64,000 nt of DNA from Clostridium paridis (GCF_016765615.1 NZ_JAESWA010000017.1:124001-188000), one strand, 5' to 3'; counted from the first letter of the stretch, positions 1 to 9,314 are shown. Notes: generated by a model not told the origin, from the letters alone. Numbers and translations are program-made.

Positions 1-2
1 AA

Positions 3-284
3 TCAATAAGTACATCTACAGATAGAATAGAAGTATATGATTCTTATGGTGTACAAGCAATATATACACCAGTTGAGAAAAGTAATCTATTTAATAAAAA
101 TATTAAAGACCTAATTCCATTAGTAATAAAATTTTACAATGATGCAGTTTATATAAATGGAGACGAATATAAATTGAATAAGTATAGATTTATAGTTAAT
201 AATAATTACAGAAAGCTTAAAATTAAAAACTACGATTGCTCAAGTTGTGAATTTTCAAATGTAGGAATTGAAATTAAAAAATAA
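3..284 (+). CDS. C-terminal part of an unrecognised protein (5' end outside window)
   Basis: An open frame enters from the left edge and runs to TAA at 282-284, giving 93 residues with no start codon in view. The visible part is hydrophilic and lysine/asparagine-rich, with a CSSC pair near the end (DYDCSSCEF-like context) that could bind metal or form a disulfide. No family was recognised. It is followed by the rny promoter on the same strand, so it is probably a separate transcription unit. Coding is supported by the uninterrupted frame and clostridial codon use only. Confidence 0.6.
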   Translation, partial: SISTSTDRIEVYDSYGVQAIYTPVEKSNLFNKNIKDLIPLVIKFYNDAVYINGDEYKLNKYRFIVNNNYRKLKIKNYDCSSCEFSNVGIEIKK

Positions 285-293
285 CCAATTTTT

Positions 294-342
294 TTGCTAG
301 GTATATTATGCGTATAATACCATGGTTAATTCACCTAGCAAT
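294..342. other. Nested inverted repeat upstream of rny
   Basis: TTGCTAGGT at the left pairs with ACCTAGCAA at the right, and the loop contains a second palindrome (GGTATATTATGC / GTATAATACC). The T-run lies before the hairpin on the plus strand, so it is not a canonical plus-strand terminator. It sits between the partial gene and the rny -35 box. It could terminate the upstream transcript weakly or be a protein-binding site. Confidence 0.4.
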
Positions 343-351
343 TGTTGTCGC

Positions 352-380
352 TTGACATAAGAAAAAAATTGCTATACAAT
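352..380 (+). promoter_or_regulatory. Sigma-A promoter of rny
   Basis: TTGACA at 352-357 and TACAAT at 375-380 are separated by exactly 17 bp. This is a near-consensus housekeeping promoter about 120 bp ahead of rny. Confidence 0.8.
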
Positions 381-499
381 AATAACAAATACTGGTTTAT
401 CAAATTCACTAGTTTACAGTGAGAATATATATGACACCTTTCTACGCTATCTTATTTAAATTTTATATACATTCAAATAGATGCGAAGGAGGTGTTTAA

Positions 500-2038
500 A
501 TGGAAATGAAACTTATATTAATAGATATTGTAGTATTAGCTGTTTTAGCAGTTGCTACATATATGGTTGTGAAAAAAGTTTCAAAAAATAAAGTTGAAAA
601 CTTAGAAAAAGAAGCACATGAACTTCTTGAGAATTCTAAAAAAGATGTAGAATCTTTGAAGAAGGAAGCTATTTTAGAAGCTAAAGAAGAAGTTCATAGA
701 TTAAGAAATGACTTTGAAAGAGATTCAAGAGAAAGAAGAAATGAAATTCAAAGACTTGAAAGAAGATTAATTCAAAGAGAAGAAACACTTGACAAAAAAG
801 GTGAAGTGTTAGAAAAGAAAGAAGACGTTGTTAACAAAAGAATGCAAGAAATTGATGTAATGGAAGCCGATGTTCAAGACTTATTAAAGCAAAGAAGAGA
901 GGAACTAGAAAGAATATCTGGTTTAAGCTCTGAAGATGCTAAGAATATTTTACTTGAAGAAGTAAATAAAGAAATTAAACACGAAGCTGCCATTATGATT
1001 AAAGAGGTTGAAACTAAGGCCAAGGAAGAAGCAGATAAGAGATCAAGAGAAATAATTACAACTGCTATTCAAAGATGTGCTGCCGATCACGTTTCTGAAT
1101 CAACAGTACACGTTGTAGCGCTTCCAAATGATGAAATGAAGGGCAGAATTATAGGTAGAGAAGGTAGAAATATTAGAACACTTGAAACACTAACTGGGGT
1201 AGATTTGATTATAGATGATACTCCTGAAGCAGTAATATTATCAAGCTTTGATCCTATAAGAAGAGAAGTAGCAAGATTAGCTTTGGAAAAATTAATAGTA
1301 GATGGTAGAATACACCCTGCTAGAATTGAAGAAATGGTTGAGAGAGCTACGAAAGATGTAGAAAACGATATAAAAGAGGAAGGCGAGCAAGCCACTTTTG
1401 AAACTGGGGTACATGGATTACACCCTGAGATTATTAAATTGTTAGGTAGATTAAAATACAGAACAAGTTATGGTCAGAATGTTTTAAAACATTCAATAGA
1501 AGTTGCTTATTTAGCTGGATTGATGGCTTCTGAGTTAGGACTAGATGTTAACATTGCAAGAAGAGCTGGTTTGCTACACGATATAGGAAAAGGTGTAGAT
1601 CAAGAGTACGAAGGTCCTCATGCATTAATAGGTGGAGATTTAGCTAAGAAATATCATGAATCAGCTGTAGTGGTAAATGCTATTGCGGCTCACCATGGAG
1701 ATGTTGAGATGATTTCGTTGGAAGCAGTATTGGTTCAGGCAGCTGATGCAATTTCAGCAGCAAGACCAGGTGCTAGAAGGGAAACACTAGAAGCTTATAT
1801 TAAGAGGTTAGAGAAATTAGAAGAGATTGCAAACTCATATGAAGGCGTAGAAAAGTCATATGCCATTCAAGCTGGAAGAGAGATTAGAATTATGGTTAAA
1901 CCAGATCAAGTCGATGATGCAGTCGCAACTGAGATGGCACGAAATATTGTAAAGAGCATTGAAGAAGAATTGGAATATCCAGGTCAGATAAAAGTAAATG
2001 TAATTAGAGAAACTCGTGCTGTAGAGTATGCAAAATAA
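500..2038 (+). CDS. rny: Ribonuclease Y
   Basis: Membrane-anchored endoribonuclease that starts mRNA turnover in Firmicutes. The 512 residues show the family order: one N-terminal transmembrane helix (about 4-24), a long charged coiled coil (about 30-200), a KH RNA-binding domain with [10 protein letters not shown] near 215-225, and an HD domain with the metal-binding LLHDIGKG near 355. Length matches the family (about 510-520). The ATG at 500 follows AGGAGGTG at ideal spacing. It has its own promoter (352-380) and a terminator (2047-2084), so it is monocistronic. It sits next to spoVS, as in many Clostridium and Bacillus genomes. Confidence 0.97.
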   Translation: MEMKLILIDIVVLAVLAVATYMVVKKVSKNKVENLEKEAHELLENSKKDVESLKKEAILEAKEEVHRLRNDFERDSRERRNEIQRLERRLIQREETLDKKGEVLEKKEDVVNKRMQEIDVMEADVQDLLKQRREELERISGLSSEDAKNILLEEVNKEIKHEAAIMIKEVETKAKEEADKRSREIITTAIQRCAADHVSESTVHVVALPNDEMKGRIIGREGRNIRTLETLTGVDLIIDDTPEAVILSSFDPIRREVARLALEKLIVDGRIHPARIEEMVERATKDVENDIKEEGEQATFETGVHGLHPEIIKLLGRLKYRTSYGQNVLKHSIEVAYLAGLMASELGLDVNIARRAGLLHDIGKGVDQEYEGPHALIGGDLAKKYHESAVVVNAIAAHHGDVEMISLEAVLVQAADAISAARPGARRETLEAYIKRLEKLEEIANSYEGVEKSYAIQAGREIRIMVKPDQVDDAVATEMARNIVKSIEEELEYPGQIKVNVIRETRAVEYAK

Positions 2039-2046
2039 TCGATAAT

Positions 2047-2084
2047 AAATACATTTTGTGAAAACAAAATGTATTTTATTTTTT
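2047..2084 (+). terminator. Intrinsic terminator after rny
   Basis: Inverted repeat AAATACATTTTGT / ACAAAATGTATTT followed by a T-rich tract, just after the rny stop codon. Confidence 0.8.
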
Positions 2085-2117
2085 CTTAATAAAAATTTAA
2101 TTTTTTTTATTTATGAA

Positions 2118-2146
2118 GAAGGAATTTAATGAAATTTATAGAATAT
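2118..2146 (+). promoter_or_regulatory. Sigma-H promoter of spoVS
   Basis: GAAGGAATT at 2118-2126 and ATAGAATAT at 2138-2146, with an 11-bp spacer, match the sigma-H consensus (RNAGGAWWW, 11-12 bp, RNNGAATWW) at every defined position. SpoVS of Bacillus subtilis is a known sigma-H target, which supports the call. Confidence 0.75.
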
Positions 2147-2220
2147 ATAATATGGTGTAAAGTAATTATTATGCAATATGTAAACGTATGCTAATTTAGT
2201 AAGACTAGGAGGTCAAAATA

Positions 2221-2481
2221 ATGGAAGTATTAAAAGTTTCAACAAAATCTAATCCAAATTCAGTAGCAGGTGCACTGGCAGCAATTATAAAAGAAAAAAA
2301 TATAGTGGAAATTCAAGCTGTTGGAGCCGGAGCTATTAATCAAGCGGTAAAAGCTATTGCTATAGCTAGAGGTTTTGTTGCCCCAAGTGGAAAGGATATC
2401 GTATGTGTTCCTGCTTTCACTGATATTGTAATTGACGGAGAAGAAAGAACAGCTATCAAACTAATTGTACAACCTAGGTAA
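2221..2481 (+). CDS. spoVS: Stage V sporulation protein S
   Basis: Small Alba-like protein of 86 residues needed for late sporulation and septation control. The sequence begins MEVLKVSTKSNPNSVAGALA and contains the conserved VGAGAINQAVKAIAIARGF segment, which is almost invariant in the family; length is exact. The start follows AGGAGG with 7 bp spacing. A sigma-H-type promoter lies upstream (2118-2146) and a terminator downstream, so it is expressed alone at the onset of sporulation. Confidence 0.97.
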   Translation: MEVLKVSTKSNPNSVAGALAAIIKEKNIVEIQAVGAGAINQAVKAIAIARGFVAPSGKDIVCVPAFTDIVIDGEERTAIKLIVQPR

Positions 2482-2510
2482 TAATAATATTTATAAATTA
2501 TTTTTGAACT

Positions 2511-2536
2511 TAACTCGACAATGTCGAGTTTTTTCC
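2511..2536 (+). terminator. Intrinsic terminator after spoVS
   Basis: AACTCGACA / TGTCGAGTT hairpin with a minimal loop followed by TTTTTCCTTTT. Confidence 0.85.
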
Positions 2537-2626
2537 TTTTAATAAGACTTTCACATATTAAAGTTTACAATATAATGATAAAATGATATATTTTTTATAT
2601 ATAGTAAGAGAAATCAGGTGAAAGTT

Positions 2627-3466
2627 ATGAAATACGCTGATTTACATATTCACTCAACATATTCTGACGGTAAATTAACACCTGAGGAAATTGTTGAATT
2701 AGCAATGAGGCGAAAAATAAATTACATTTCCATAACTGATCATGATACCCTAGAATCACAATACATAACGGAAAATATGTATGATAATTTATCAATAATT
2801 CCAGGTATAGAATTATCTACTGAATTTAATGATATTGAAATACATATATTGGGGTACTTCATAGACATAAAAAACAGTCACTTATTAGGATTGATGGATG
2901 ATTTAAAGGTATCAAGATCAAAAAGGGTTGAAGTAATATTAGATAAGTTAAATAAAATTGACATAAAAATTGATTTTTCAGATTTAAATGCTAATAAATT
3001 ATGCTCTTTAGGTCGAGCTCATATTGCTTCTGCATTAGTCAAAAAAGGATATGCAGAAACATTCAAATCTGCATTTGTTAATTATCTTATTGAAGGAAAG
3101 CCAGCTTATGTAAAAAGAGAAAAACTTCCTTACAAAGAAATTTTAGATATTATAGAATACGCTGGAGGAATTTCTGTTTTAGCACATCCAGGAGAAATGA
3201 ATAGACCAATGGAGTTGGAGAATACTATCAAAAGATTAAAATGTCATGGACTTAAAGGCATAGAAGTATTTCATCCTAGTCATAATTGCGAAAAAATAAA
3301 TTGTATTTATAATTTTGCGAGCAAATACAAACTTCTTGTAACTGGGGGAAGCGATTGTCACACAATTGTTTCAAAAGAAGAAAGTATTATAGGTGAATAT
3401 GGCATCAATGAATGTCAATTAAATAAACTATTAATAAGCAAAAGTAAAAATGGAGGTACATTATGA
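2627..3466 (+). CDS. PHP-domain phosphoesterase (YciV/RNase AM-like)
   Basis: Metal-dependent phosphoesterase of the PHP superfamily. Family members act on 3',5'-bisphosphonucleotides or short RNA 5' ends; the exact substrate here is inferred. Visible metal-ligand motifs in order: DLHIHSTYSDG at the N-terminus, SITDHDT, PGIELST, HILGYF, LAHPGE and GGSDCH near the C-terminus. The ATG at 2627 is preferred over an upstream GTG at 2618, because that GTG overlaps the AGGTGA ribosome site. The stop overlaps the next ATG by 4 bp (ATGA), so it is translationally coupled to the aminotransferase. Confidence 0.88.
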   Translation: MKYADLHIHSTYSDGKLTPEEIVELAMRRKINYISITDHDTLESQYITENMYDNLSIIPGIELSTEFNDIEIHILGYFIDIKNSHLLGLMDDLKVSRSKRVEVILDKLNKIDIKIDFSDLNANKLCSLGRAHIASALVKKGYAETFKSAFVNYLIEGKPAYVKREKLPYKEILDIIEYAGGISVLAHPGEMNRPMELENTIKRLKCHGLKGIEVFHPSHNCEKINCIYNFASKYKLLVTGGSDCHTIVSKEESIIGEYGINECQLNKLLISKSKNGGTL

Positions 3467-4656
3467 TTTTATCAAAAAAAGGGGAAGCAATATCGCCGTC
3501 AATTACATTAGCTATTACAGCAAAGGCTAAAGAAATGAAGGCTAATGGGATAGATGTAGTAAGTTTTGGAGCAGGTGAGCCAGATTTTAATACTCCTAAA
3601 AACATTAGAAATGCAGCAGTTAAGGCTATGGAAGAAGGATATACAAAATACACACCAGCAGCTGGTATAACAAGTCTTAAAAAAGCTATAGCTACTAAAT
3701 TATATACAGATAACAATTTAACATATGCCGAATCTCAAATAGTAATTTCAACAGGAGCTAAACAGTGTTTAGCAAATGCTTTTCTTGCGATATTAAATCC
3801 TGGAGATGAGGTTCTTATACCAACACCTTATTGGGTTAGTTACCCTGAATTAACTAAATTAGCTGATGGAGTTCCAGTATTTATTGATTGCAAAAAAGAA
3901 GATAACTATAAATTTAAAGTTAGCATTCTAGAAAAGTACATAAACGAGAAAACTAAGGCAATTTTGATTAATTCCCCAAATAACCCAACTGGAACTATAT
4001 ATACAAAAGAAGAATTAAAAGAACTTGCAGATTTTGCTGTAAAGCATAATTTATTTATAATTTCTGATGAAATTTATGAAAAATTAATTTATGGCTCTGA
4101 AGAGCATATAAGTATTGCAAGCTTAAGTAAGGAAGTATATGATAGAACAATTGTTATAAATGGAATGTCTAAATCATATGCAATGACTGGTTGGAGAGTA
4201 GGTTATGCAGCAGGTCCTAAGGAAGTTATAAAGGTTATGAGCAATATCCAAAGTCATATGACCTCTAATGTATGTTCTATTTCTCAATATGCTGCTCTAG
4301 AAGCGTTAGAAGGGCCACAGGATGATTTACACTCTATGATTAAAGTTTTCCAAGAGAGACGTGACTTAATGAGTTCATTGCTAGATAAAATGGATGGCAT
4401 AAGCTATATTTATCCTCAAGGTGCTTTTTACATTATGGTGAATATAGAAAGCTTTATTGGTAAAAGCTATAATGGTAAAATAATAAATGACTCACTAACA
4501 TTTTCAAACATATTGCTTGATGAAAATAAAGTTGCAGTAGTACCTGGAGCCGGATTCGGTCTTGAAAATTATATTAGATTGTCCTATGCTACTTCAAATA
4601 GTATTATAGAAGAAGGACTAAAGAGACTATCTTTATTTGTTTCTTGCATAAAATAA
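3463..4656 (+). CDS. aspC: Pyridoxal-phosphate aminotransferase, aspartate type
   Basis: Class I aminotransferase of 397 residues, probably aspartate:2-oxoglutarate. Family features visible: FGAGEPDFNTP at the N-terminus, PTPYWVSYPE, NSPNNPTG, SDEIYEKL, and the PLP-lysine motif NGMSKSYAMTGWR near residues 235-247. The final RLSYATS supplies the substrate-binding arginine. It overlaps the PHP gene by 4 bp and has AGGAGG within the PHP 3' end. Length fits subgroup I-gamma/I-beta enzymes. A related aromatic or branched substrate cannot be excluded from sequence alone. Confidence 0.88.
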   Translation: MILSKKGEAISPSITLAITAKAKEMKANGIDVVSFGAGEPDFNTPKNIRNAAVKAMEEGYTKYTPAAGITSLKKAIATKLYTDNNLTYAESQIVISTGAKQCLANAFLAILNPGDEVLIPTPYWVSYPELTKLADGVPVFIDCKKEDNYKFKVSILEKYINEKTKAILINSPNNPTGTIYTKEELKELADFAVKHNLFIISDEIYEKLIYGSEEHISIASLSKEVYDRTIVINGMSKSYAMTGWRVGYAAGPKEVIKVMSNIQSHMTSNVCSISQYAALEALEGPQDDLHSMIKVFQERRDLMSSLLDKMDGISYIYPQGAFYIMVNIESFIGKSYNGKIINDSLTFSNILLDENKVAVVPGAGFGLENYIRLSYATSNSIIEEGLKRLSLFVSCIK

Positions 4657-4754
4657 TTCGTTATTTTTAGAATACAGTTGAAATTATTTAGAAAACAATA
4701 TATAATAAAGTAAGTTATTATGTTTATAACAAAATATACAAAGAGGTGAATGTA

Positions 4755-5015
4755 ATGGTAGTTAAAGAAGTATTAGTTAAAAATGCTACAGGTTTACACG
4801 CTAGACCTGCAACTTTATTAGTTAAGAAAGCATCATCATTTAAGTCTGATGTTCAAATTGAGTACAATGGCAAGAAAGCTAACGTTAAGAGCTTAATCGG
4901 AGTTCTTTCTTTAGGAGTTACTAAAGACGCTTTAGTAAAAGTTATCGCTTCTGGTGATGATGAAACTTTAGCTGTTGAAGAAATCGTTAAATTAATCGAC
5001 AGTTTAGAAGAATAA
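4755..5015 (+). CDS. ptsH: Phosphocarrier protein HPr
   Basis: PTS phosphocarrier that passes phosphate from enzyme I to sugar-specific EIIA proteins. The 86 residues carry the active-site histidine in [14 protein letters not shown] (His15) and the regulatory serine in [11 protein letters not shown] (Ser46 equivalent), so HPr kinase/CcpA control is likely; Crh would lack the histidine. The ATG at 4755 follows AGAGGTGA; the in-frame GTG at 4746 lies inside that ribosome site and is rejected. It stands alone, without ptsI, as is common in clostridia, and ends at a strong terminator. Confidence 0.96.
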   Translation: MVVKEVLVKNATGLHARPATLLVKKASSFKSDVQIEYNGKKANVKSLIGVLSLGVTKDALVKVIASGDDETLAVEEIVKLIDSLEE

Positions 5016-5020
5016 TAAAA

Positions 5021-5046
5021 AAAGGTTCGATAGAACCTTTTTTTTA
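5021..5046. terminator. Bidirectional terminator between ptsH and the DUF378 gene
   Basis: AAAGGTTC-GATA-GAACCTTT flanked by A-run and T-run on the two sides; serves the converging genes. Confidence 0.9.
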
Positions 5047-5048
5047 TT

Positions 5049-5273
5049 TTAAGCTTTTTTCATAACGAATTTACTTTTAACAAATATAGCTACTAAATTT
5101 ATTCCTGCGACAAATACTAATATATATATTATTCGTTCTATAATGGGTAAGATACCAAATAGAAAGTGAACAAAGTTAAAATTCAATAACCCAATTGTCC
5201 CCCAATTTAAGGCCCCGATAATTACTAAAATAAAAGAAACTTTGTCTAAGATACTTATTTTATACATATTCAT
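5049..5273 (-). CDS. DUF378 family small membrane protein (YuzA-like)
   Basis: A 74-residue integral membrane protein with two predicted helices (about 10-32 and 42-65). The segment LVIIGALNWGTIGLLNFN is the recognisable DUF378 signature. Function of the family is unknown. The start follows GGGAG. It is transcribed convergently with ptsH and shares its terminator. Short length is normal for the family. Confidence 0.9.
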   Translation of the reverse strand: MNMYKISILDKVSFILVIIGALNWGTIGLLNFNFVHFLFGILPIIERIIYILVFVAGINLVAIFVKSKFVMKKA

Positions 5274-5410
5274 ACAACTCCCAACTATTTTTATACTAAT
5301 TTATATTCAACTTTTTTTCTTAATATAACTGATATTATGTAGAAATTATGATATAATAATAGCGAACTATATTAGATAAATTTTAAATTTTATTCGTATG
5401 GAGGTTTTTT

Positions 5411-6841
5411 ATGACAAACTTATATAGTACACCTTTAAATTCTAGATATGCTTCAAAAGAAATGAGTTACATATTTTCTGATGATATGAAGTTTTCTACA
5501 TGGAGAAAACTATGGGTTGCACTAGCAGAATGCGAAAAAGAACTCGGTTTAAACATAACTGACGAACAAATAAATGAATTAAAAGCTAATATTTATAATA
5601 TTAATTATGAAGATGCTATAAAAAAAGAAAAAGAAGTTAGACATGATGTTATGAGTCATGTTTATGCATATGGCTTACAATGTCCATCAGCTAAAGGGAT
5701 CATCCACTTAGGAGCAACTTCTTGTTATGTTGGAGATAATACAGATGTTATTATAATGAGAGATGCACTTTTACTCGTAAAAAAGAAAATAGTTAACGTA
5801 TTAAAACTATTAAAAGATTTCTCAATAAAATATAAAGATATGCCAACACTTGGCTTTACACATTTCCAACCAGCTCAATTAACTACAGTAGGTAAAAGAG
5901 CTACACTTTGGATGCAAGATTTAGTTATGGATATAGAAAATATAGACCACTTATTAAGTACTTTAAAGCTTAGAGGAGTAAAAGGTACAACTGGAACTCA
6001 AGCAAGCTTTATGACTTTATTTGAAGGCGATGAAGAAAAAGTTAAAGCTCTTGATACAATGGTAGCCACTCAAATGGGCTTCAAGAAGAGTTTTGGCGTA
6101 ACAGGCCAAACATACCCAAGAAAATTAGATTCAATAGTTTTAAACACTTTATCAGAAGTAGCACAAAGTGCATATAAATTTTCTAATGACTTAAGATTAC
6201 TTCAAAGCATGAAAGAAGTTGAAGAGCCATTTGAAAAGAATCAAATAGGTTCATCTGCTATGGCATATAAAAGAAACCCTATGAGATCAGAAAGAATAAG
6301 TGCTTTAGCTAGATATGTAATTGTTGATTCTTTAAATCCTGCTATTACTGCAGCAACTCAATGGTTTGAAAGAACTTTAGATGACTCTGCAAACAAAAGA
6401 ATAGCTGTTGCTGAAGCTTTCTTAGCTCTTGATGGAGTTCTAAATCTATACATGAATATAGCTGAGAATATGGTCGTATACGAAAAAGTAATTGCTGCTC
6501 ACGTTAATAATGAACTTCCATTTATGGCAACTGAAAATATAATGATGGAGTCTGTTAAAATAGGTGGAGATAGACAAGAACTTCATGAGAAAATAAGAGT
6601 TCATTCTATGGCTGCTGCTCAAAGAGTAAAAGGAGAGGGTTTAAATAATGACCTTATAGATAGAATTCTAGCTGATCCAGACTTTAAATTATCTAAAGAA
6701 CAAATTATAGATATAATAGATCCAATGAAATTTATAGGAAGAGCTCCTAGTCAAGTTGTAGAATTCATTGATGAATATATTGATCCTATATTAAATGATA
6801 ATGCTGATATGCTAGGTGCAAAAGCTGAAATAAACGTATAA
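5411..6841 (+). CDS. purB: Adenylosuccinate lyase
   Basis: Cytosolic fumarase/aspartase-superfamily enzyme that cleaves SAICAR and adenylosuccinate, serving two steps of purine synthesis. At 476 residues it belongs to the longer clostridial form. Visible motifs: GATSCYVGDN, the catalytic TLGFTHFQPAQ histidine loop, and the superfamily signature GSSAMAYKRNPMRSE near 285-300 with the catalytic serine. The ATG at 5411 follows GGAGG. It is monocistronic here, bounded by a terminator at about 6859, and marks the left edge of an accessory region. Confidence 0.97.
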   Translation: MTNLYSTPLNSRYASKEMSYIFSDDMKFSTWRKLWVALAECEKELGLNITDEQINELKANIYNINYEDAIKKEKEVRHDVMSHVYAYGLQCPSAKGIIHLGATSCYVGDNTDVIIMRDALLLVKKKIVNVLKLLKDFSIKYKDMPTLGFTHFQPAQLTTVGKRATLWMQDLVMDIENIDHLLSTLKLRGVKGTTGTQASFMTLFEGDEEKVKALDTMVATQMGFKKSFGVTGQTYPRKLDSIVLNTLSEVAQSAYKFSNDLRLLQSMKEVEEPFEKNQIGSSAMAYKRNPMRSERISALARYVIVDSLNPAITAATQWFERTLDDSANKRIAVAEAFLALDGVLNLYMNIAENMVVYEKVIAAHVNNELPFMATENIMMESVKIGGDRQELHEKIRVHSMAAAQRVKGEGLNNDLIDRILADPDFKLSKEQIIDIIDPMKFIGRAPSQVVEFIDEYIDPILNDNADMLGAKAEINV

Positions 6842-6858
6842 TAATATACTGATAATAA

Positions 6859-6886
6859 GAAGACTTAAATAGGTCTTTTTATTTTT
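6859..6886 (+). terminator. Intrinsic terminator after purB
   Basis: AAGACTT / AGGTCTT hairpin followed by TTTATTTTT; the stem is short but the T-tract is good. Confidence 0.65.
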
Positions 6887-7484
6887 GCTTTAATATAACT
6901 TTGTAAAAACTTGTAATTATGTATTTATATGACTTAATAATGTCGCAAATGCTGATAATTTAACTTGTACAGGACATGCTATAGGAGATATTTGGGAAAC
7001 ACAAATTTATAATGTTTTTAAAGAAAATAGTATTCAATTGATGGGGAATGGAATAGAGAATAGAGAGTTGGGAAGAGATGTGAATCTGATATAAGTATAA
7101 TCTTTGAAATCTCGAATTATAGATACTTAAATAATCTTCCAATCATCGTAAGTACTGAATGTGTTGTAGATAGACTTATTAATATTGATGAAGCAAAGGT
7201 TCAAGGATATACGAAAGTGTAAGGATTATATAATGGAGATTGGAAAAGGTAAGGAGAATAATTATAGACTTAGGTAGAAGAGGGATGGTCTTAAATAAAT
7301 GCCATTAGTACCATAAAGGCGGATATATAACTAAGCTTAAAGAGTAATTAATTTTAATATTGAATACAAAATATAAAATGGCAAATATATTGTATATCTT
7401 CTATCATTTCGTGAATCTTGAGCATTGAATTTTATTTATTTTAAAATAATATATGATATAATTATATGGAAAATATAGAAAGGC
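6887..7484. other. Gene-poor interval with decayed sequence
   Basis: No intact gene. Short open stretches are interrupted by stops and frame changes, including the DnaC-like remnant listed separately. Upstream of it, 6955-7092 reads as about 45 codons that lead into the same remnant but could not be assigned. From 7290 on it is AT-rich and contains the presumed promoter of the next gene. Confidence 0.5.
7097..7277 (+). pseudogene. Remnant of a DnaC-like replication/helicase-loader ATPase
   Basis: In one frame the stretch reads NYRYLNNLPIIVSTE followed by LINIDEA. After a frame change it continues GSRIYE, then in a third frame KDYIMEIGKGKENNYRL. This order matches the C-terminal third of DnaC/phage DnaC-like proteins (sensor-I region, then the arginine-finger R-Y-E segment). 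At least two frameshifts and stops break it, and the Walker A half is absent. Probably the last trace of a prophage or plasmid replication gene. Assignment rests on motif recognition only. Confidence 0.5.
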
Positions 7485-7499
7485 ATGGGGTGGTAATTG

Positions 7500-8369
7500 A
7501 TGCTTAAAAATAAAAAAGTAATTAGTATTTCTGCTGCAATTATCTGTATTATTTTAATTGCTTTAATTATAATTATGACAAAGAACAAAAATGGAAATAA
7601 TGAAAATATAGATGCAACGAAGGTATCAACTGAAAAGTCAGAAAAATCTACAGAACAAACTGAAAAACAATCTTCAGAACAACAGCCACAGAAAGTAGCA
7701 ACTAATACTGCAGCAGGAGGAGCTACAGATGTTGGAAGTTCAGGTGGAGTTCCAGTACACAATGGAGCACCAGGTAGTACTGACAATGGAGGAGGCTCAA
7801 GTACACCTGCACAACCTCCAGTAAATCAAGGTATCTCAACTATTTACGGAGAACACACATATGGTGTAAACAATCAAGACGAATACAGTGCGGTAATGAG
7901 TAAGGCAAGAGGTGCTATAGGATCTGGAGACATAAATCAATATGTATACTCATACCTAGATGGCGACAGGGCAGAAAATCATCCCGCTGGTTCAGATGCA
8001 TATAATTGGTTAAATTTAATAAATGAAGATATAGGTTATATGAACCACAAAGTAGGTAAAGATGCTACTTTAAAATTTGTAAGAGCAAGAGCAGCTGCAA
8101 ATGCTTTATCTCGTTCAACTAATGCAAGTAATCCTTACAATGGTACACCTTCAAGTGCATATGATGTATTATTTAGAGGATTGAAAGACTGTGATGCTAA
8201 TGCACAAGTAAAATCAGCAGTTTTTGATGTATCTGGATTTAGTTCATCTGTAAGATATGCTAGTGGTCATGCTTGGCTTGTAGTTAATGTAGGGGGCACT
8301 TGGTTTTCATTAGATGGAGCACCAGTTGGATTAAACGGAAATGCGGTACCTCATTCTTCACCAAATTAA
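7500..8369 (+). CDS. Exported transglutaminase-like (papain-fold) protein
   Basis: 289 residues: an N-terminal hydrophobic anchor (about 7-29), a low-complexity Ser/Thr/Gly/Pro linker (about 45-115), then a C-terminal globular domain. The end of that domain shows a plausible Cys-His-Asp triad: LKDCDANAQVK, ASGHAWLVV and WFSLDGAP, the order seen in transglutaminase-like cysteine proteases. It is probably membrane-tethered, acting at the cell wall or surface. ATG at 7500 is chosen over the adjacent TTG because GGGGTGG lies 7 bp upstream. It is alone between decayed sequences. The family call is inferred from the triad; an NlpC/P60-like fold is the alternative. Confidence 0.6.
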   Translation: MLKNKKVISISAAIICIILIALIIIMTKNKNGNNENIDATKVSTEKSEKSTEQTEKQSSEQQPQKVATNTAAGGATDVGSSGGVPVHNGAPGSTDNGGGSSTPAQPPVNQGISTIYGEHTYGVNNQDEYSAVMSKARGAIGSGDINQYVYSYLDGDRAENHPAGSDAYNWLNLINEDIGYMNHKVGKDATLKFVRARAAANALSRSTNASNPYNGTPSSAYDVLFRGLKDCDANAQVKSAVFDVSGFSSSVRYASGHAWLVVNVGGTWFSLDGAPVGLNGNAVPHSSPN

Positions 8370-8446
8370 TGAAACATTCGAAGATATTGATAATGTTAAG
8401 TGTAAATAACCATACAATTTAGATAAATTAAAGTTAGTGTTCAGCA

Positions 8447-8486
8447 ATCTTTGTATGAGACAATATTACTATTTGAAGCATTGCTG
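8447..8486. other. Inverted repeat TTCAGCAAT / ATTGCTGAA
   Basis: A 9-bp perfect inverted repeat with about 30 bp between arms, in the gap between two plus-strand genes. There is no T-run, so it is not an obvious terminator. Confidence 0.3.
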
Positions 8487-8535
8487 AAACCGTATATTGA
8501 ATAGAATATAAATATAGAAAAATTAGGAGAGTTAT

Positions 8536-9138
8536 ATGGAAAAGCAAACGATACTTCGATTCTTAAAAAATATTACTAAGGATAATATAGCTGATTTATT
8601 AGTTCTTATACCTACTATAGGCATTCCTTTAAGTATAGGAACGAAATTGGTAATAGGTGGACTAGACTCTAAAGCTGATGGGGATGATGAACATACAAAT
8701 AAAGAACTAAAGAATCAGATTTCTAAAATTGAAGATCTTATCAACCAATATGGTATAGAAGAAATCAAAAATCAAATAACAAAAGCAATACTAGATGAAA
8801 TAGATAAGGAAAATTCTTATGATTTGGTTTATATTTCAGGAGTAACTATTGCTTTTGGTGATGGAGAAGTGTTAACAAAATGTGAAAAGGAATCTATTAC
8901 TCATATATTATCGGGTTATTATGAAAATGAAATTATTAATGATTTTATGGATCAGCATTGTAGCTCGAGAGATTACCTTATTTTTGAAGATAGAATGTAT
9001 TTAAATTTTGATAATGATGAAGATATGTTCAGTGCGGTAACAACCTTAAATCTTAGAAAAGAAATAATATTTTTTATAGATATGATTAATAAGATAAGAG
9101 CTGGTAGGACTCTGTTTAGTAGATACAAATTTTATTAG
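8536..9138 (+). CDS. Hypothetical protein, accessory region
   Basis: 200 residues, no family recognised. An N-terminal segment (about 18-42) is hydrophobic and glycine-containing (LLVLIPTIGIPLSIGTKLV), possibly a membrane-active or amphipathic stretch. It is followed by a charged helical part (about 48-90) and a mixed alpha/beta C-terminal half. A good ribosome site (AGGAGAG) precedes ATG 8536, and a terminator follows at 9270-9314, so it looks expressed as a single gene. Its setting among decayed genes suggests mobile or defence-related origin, but nothing in the sequence proves this. Confidence 0.6.
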   Translation: MEKQTILRFLKNITKDNIADLLVLIPTIGIPLSIGTKLVIGGLDSKADGDDEHTNKELKNQISKIEDLINQYGIEEIKNQITKAILDEIDKENSYDLVYISGVTIAFGDGEVLTKCEKESITHILSGYYENEIINDFMDQHCSSRDYLIFEDRMYLNFDNDEDMFSAVTTLNLRKEIIFFIDMINKIRAGRTLFSRYKFY

Positions 9139-9269
9139 TATTATAGCAATCAATGTAAAATGAGTTTTAATATAAATTTATTTAGATATTACAGTTTAAC
9201 AATAATTTTTACCTCAACAAATTCCAATGTATAACTTAACATAAGATTCTAAAAAGAAAATAAAAATTC

Positions 9270-9314
9270 CAAAATCATATTATTCAAAATCATAAATGAA
9301 TAGTATGATTTTTT
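9270..9314 (+). terminator. Intrinsic terminator after the 8536 gene
   Basis: AAAATCATATTATTCA pairs with TGAATAGTATGATTTT, followed by TT and AT-rich sequence. Confidence 0.65.

Noticed and set aside
1087-1395. Long antisense frame within rny
   Set aside because: Serine/leucine-rich shadow of the true coding strand, no ribosome site. The same applies to the other antisense frames inside mutL, gajA and the oxidoreductases.
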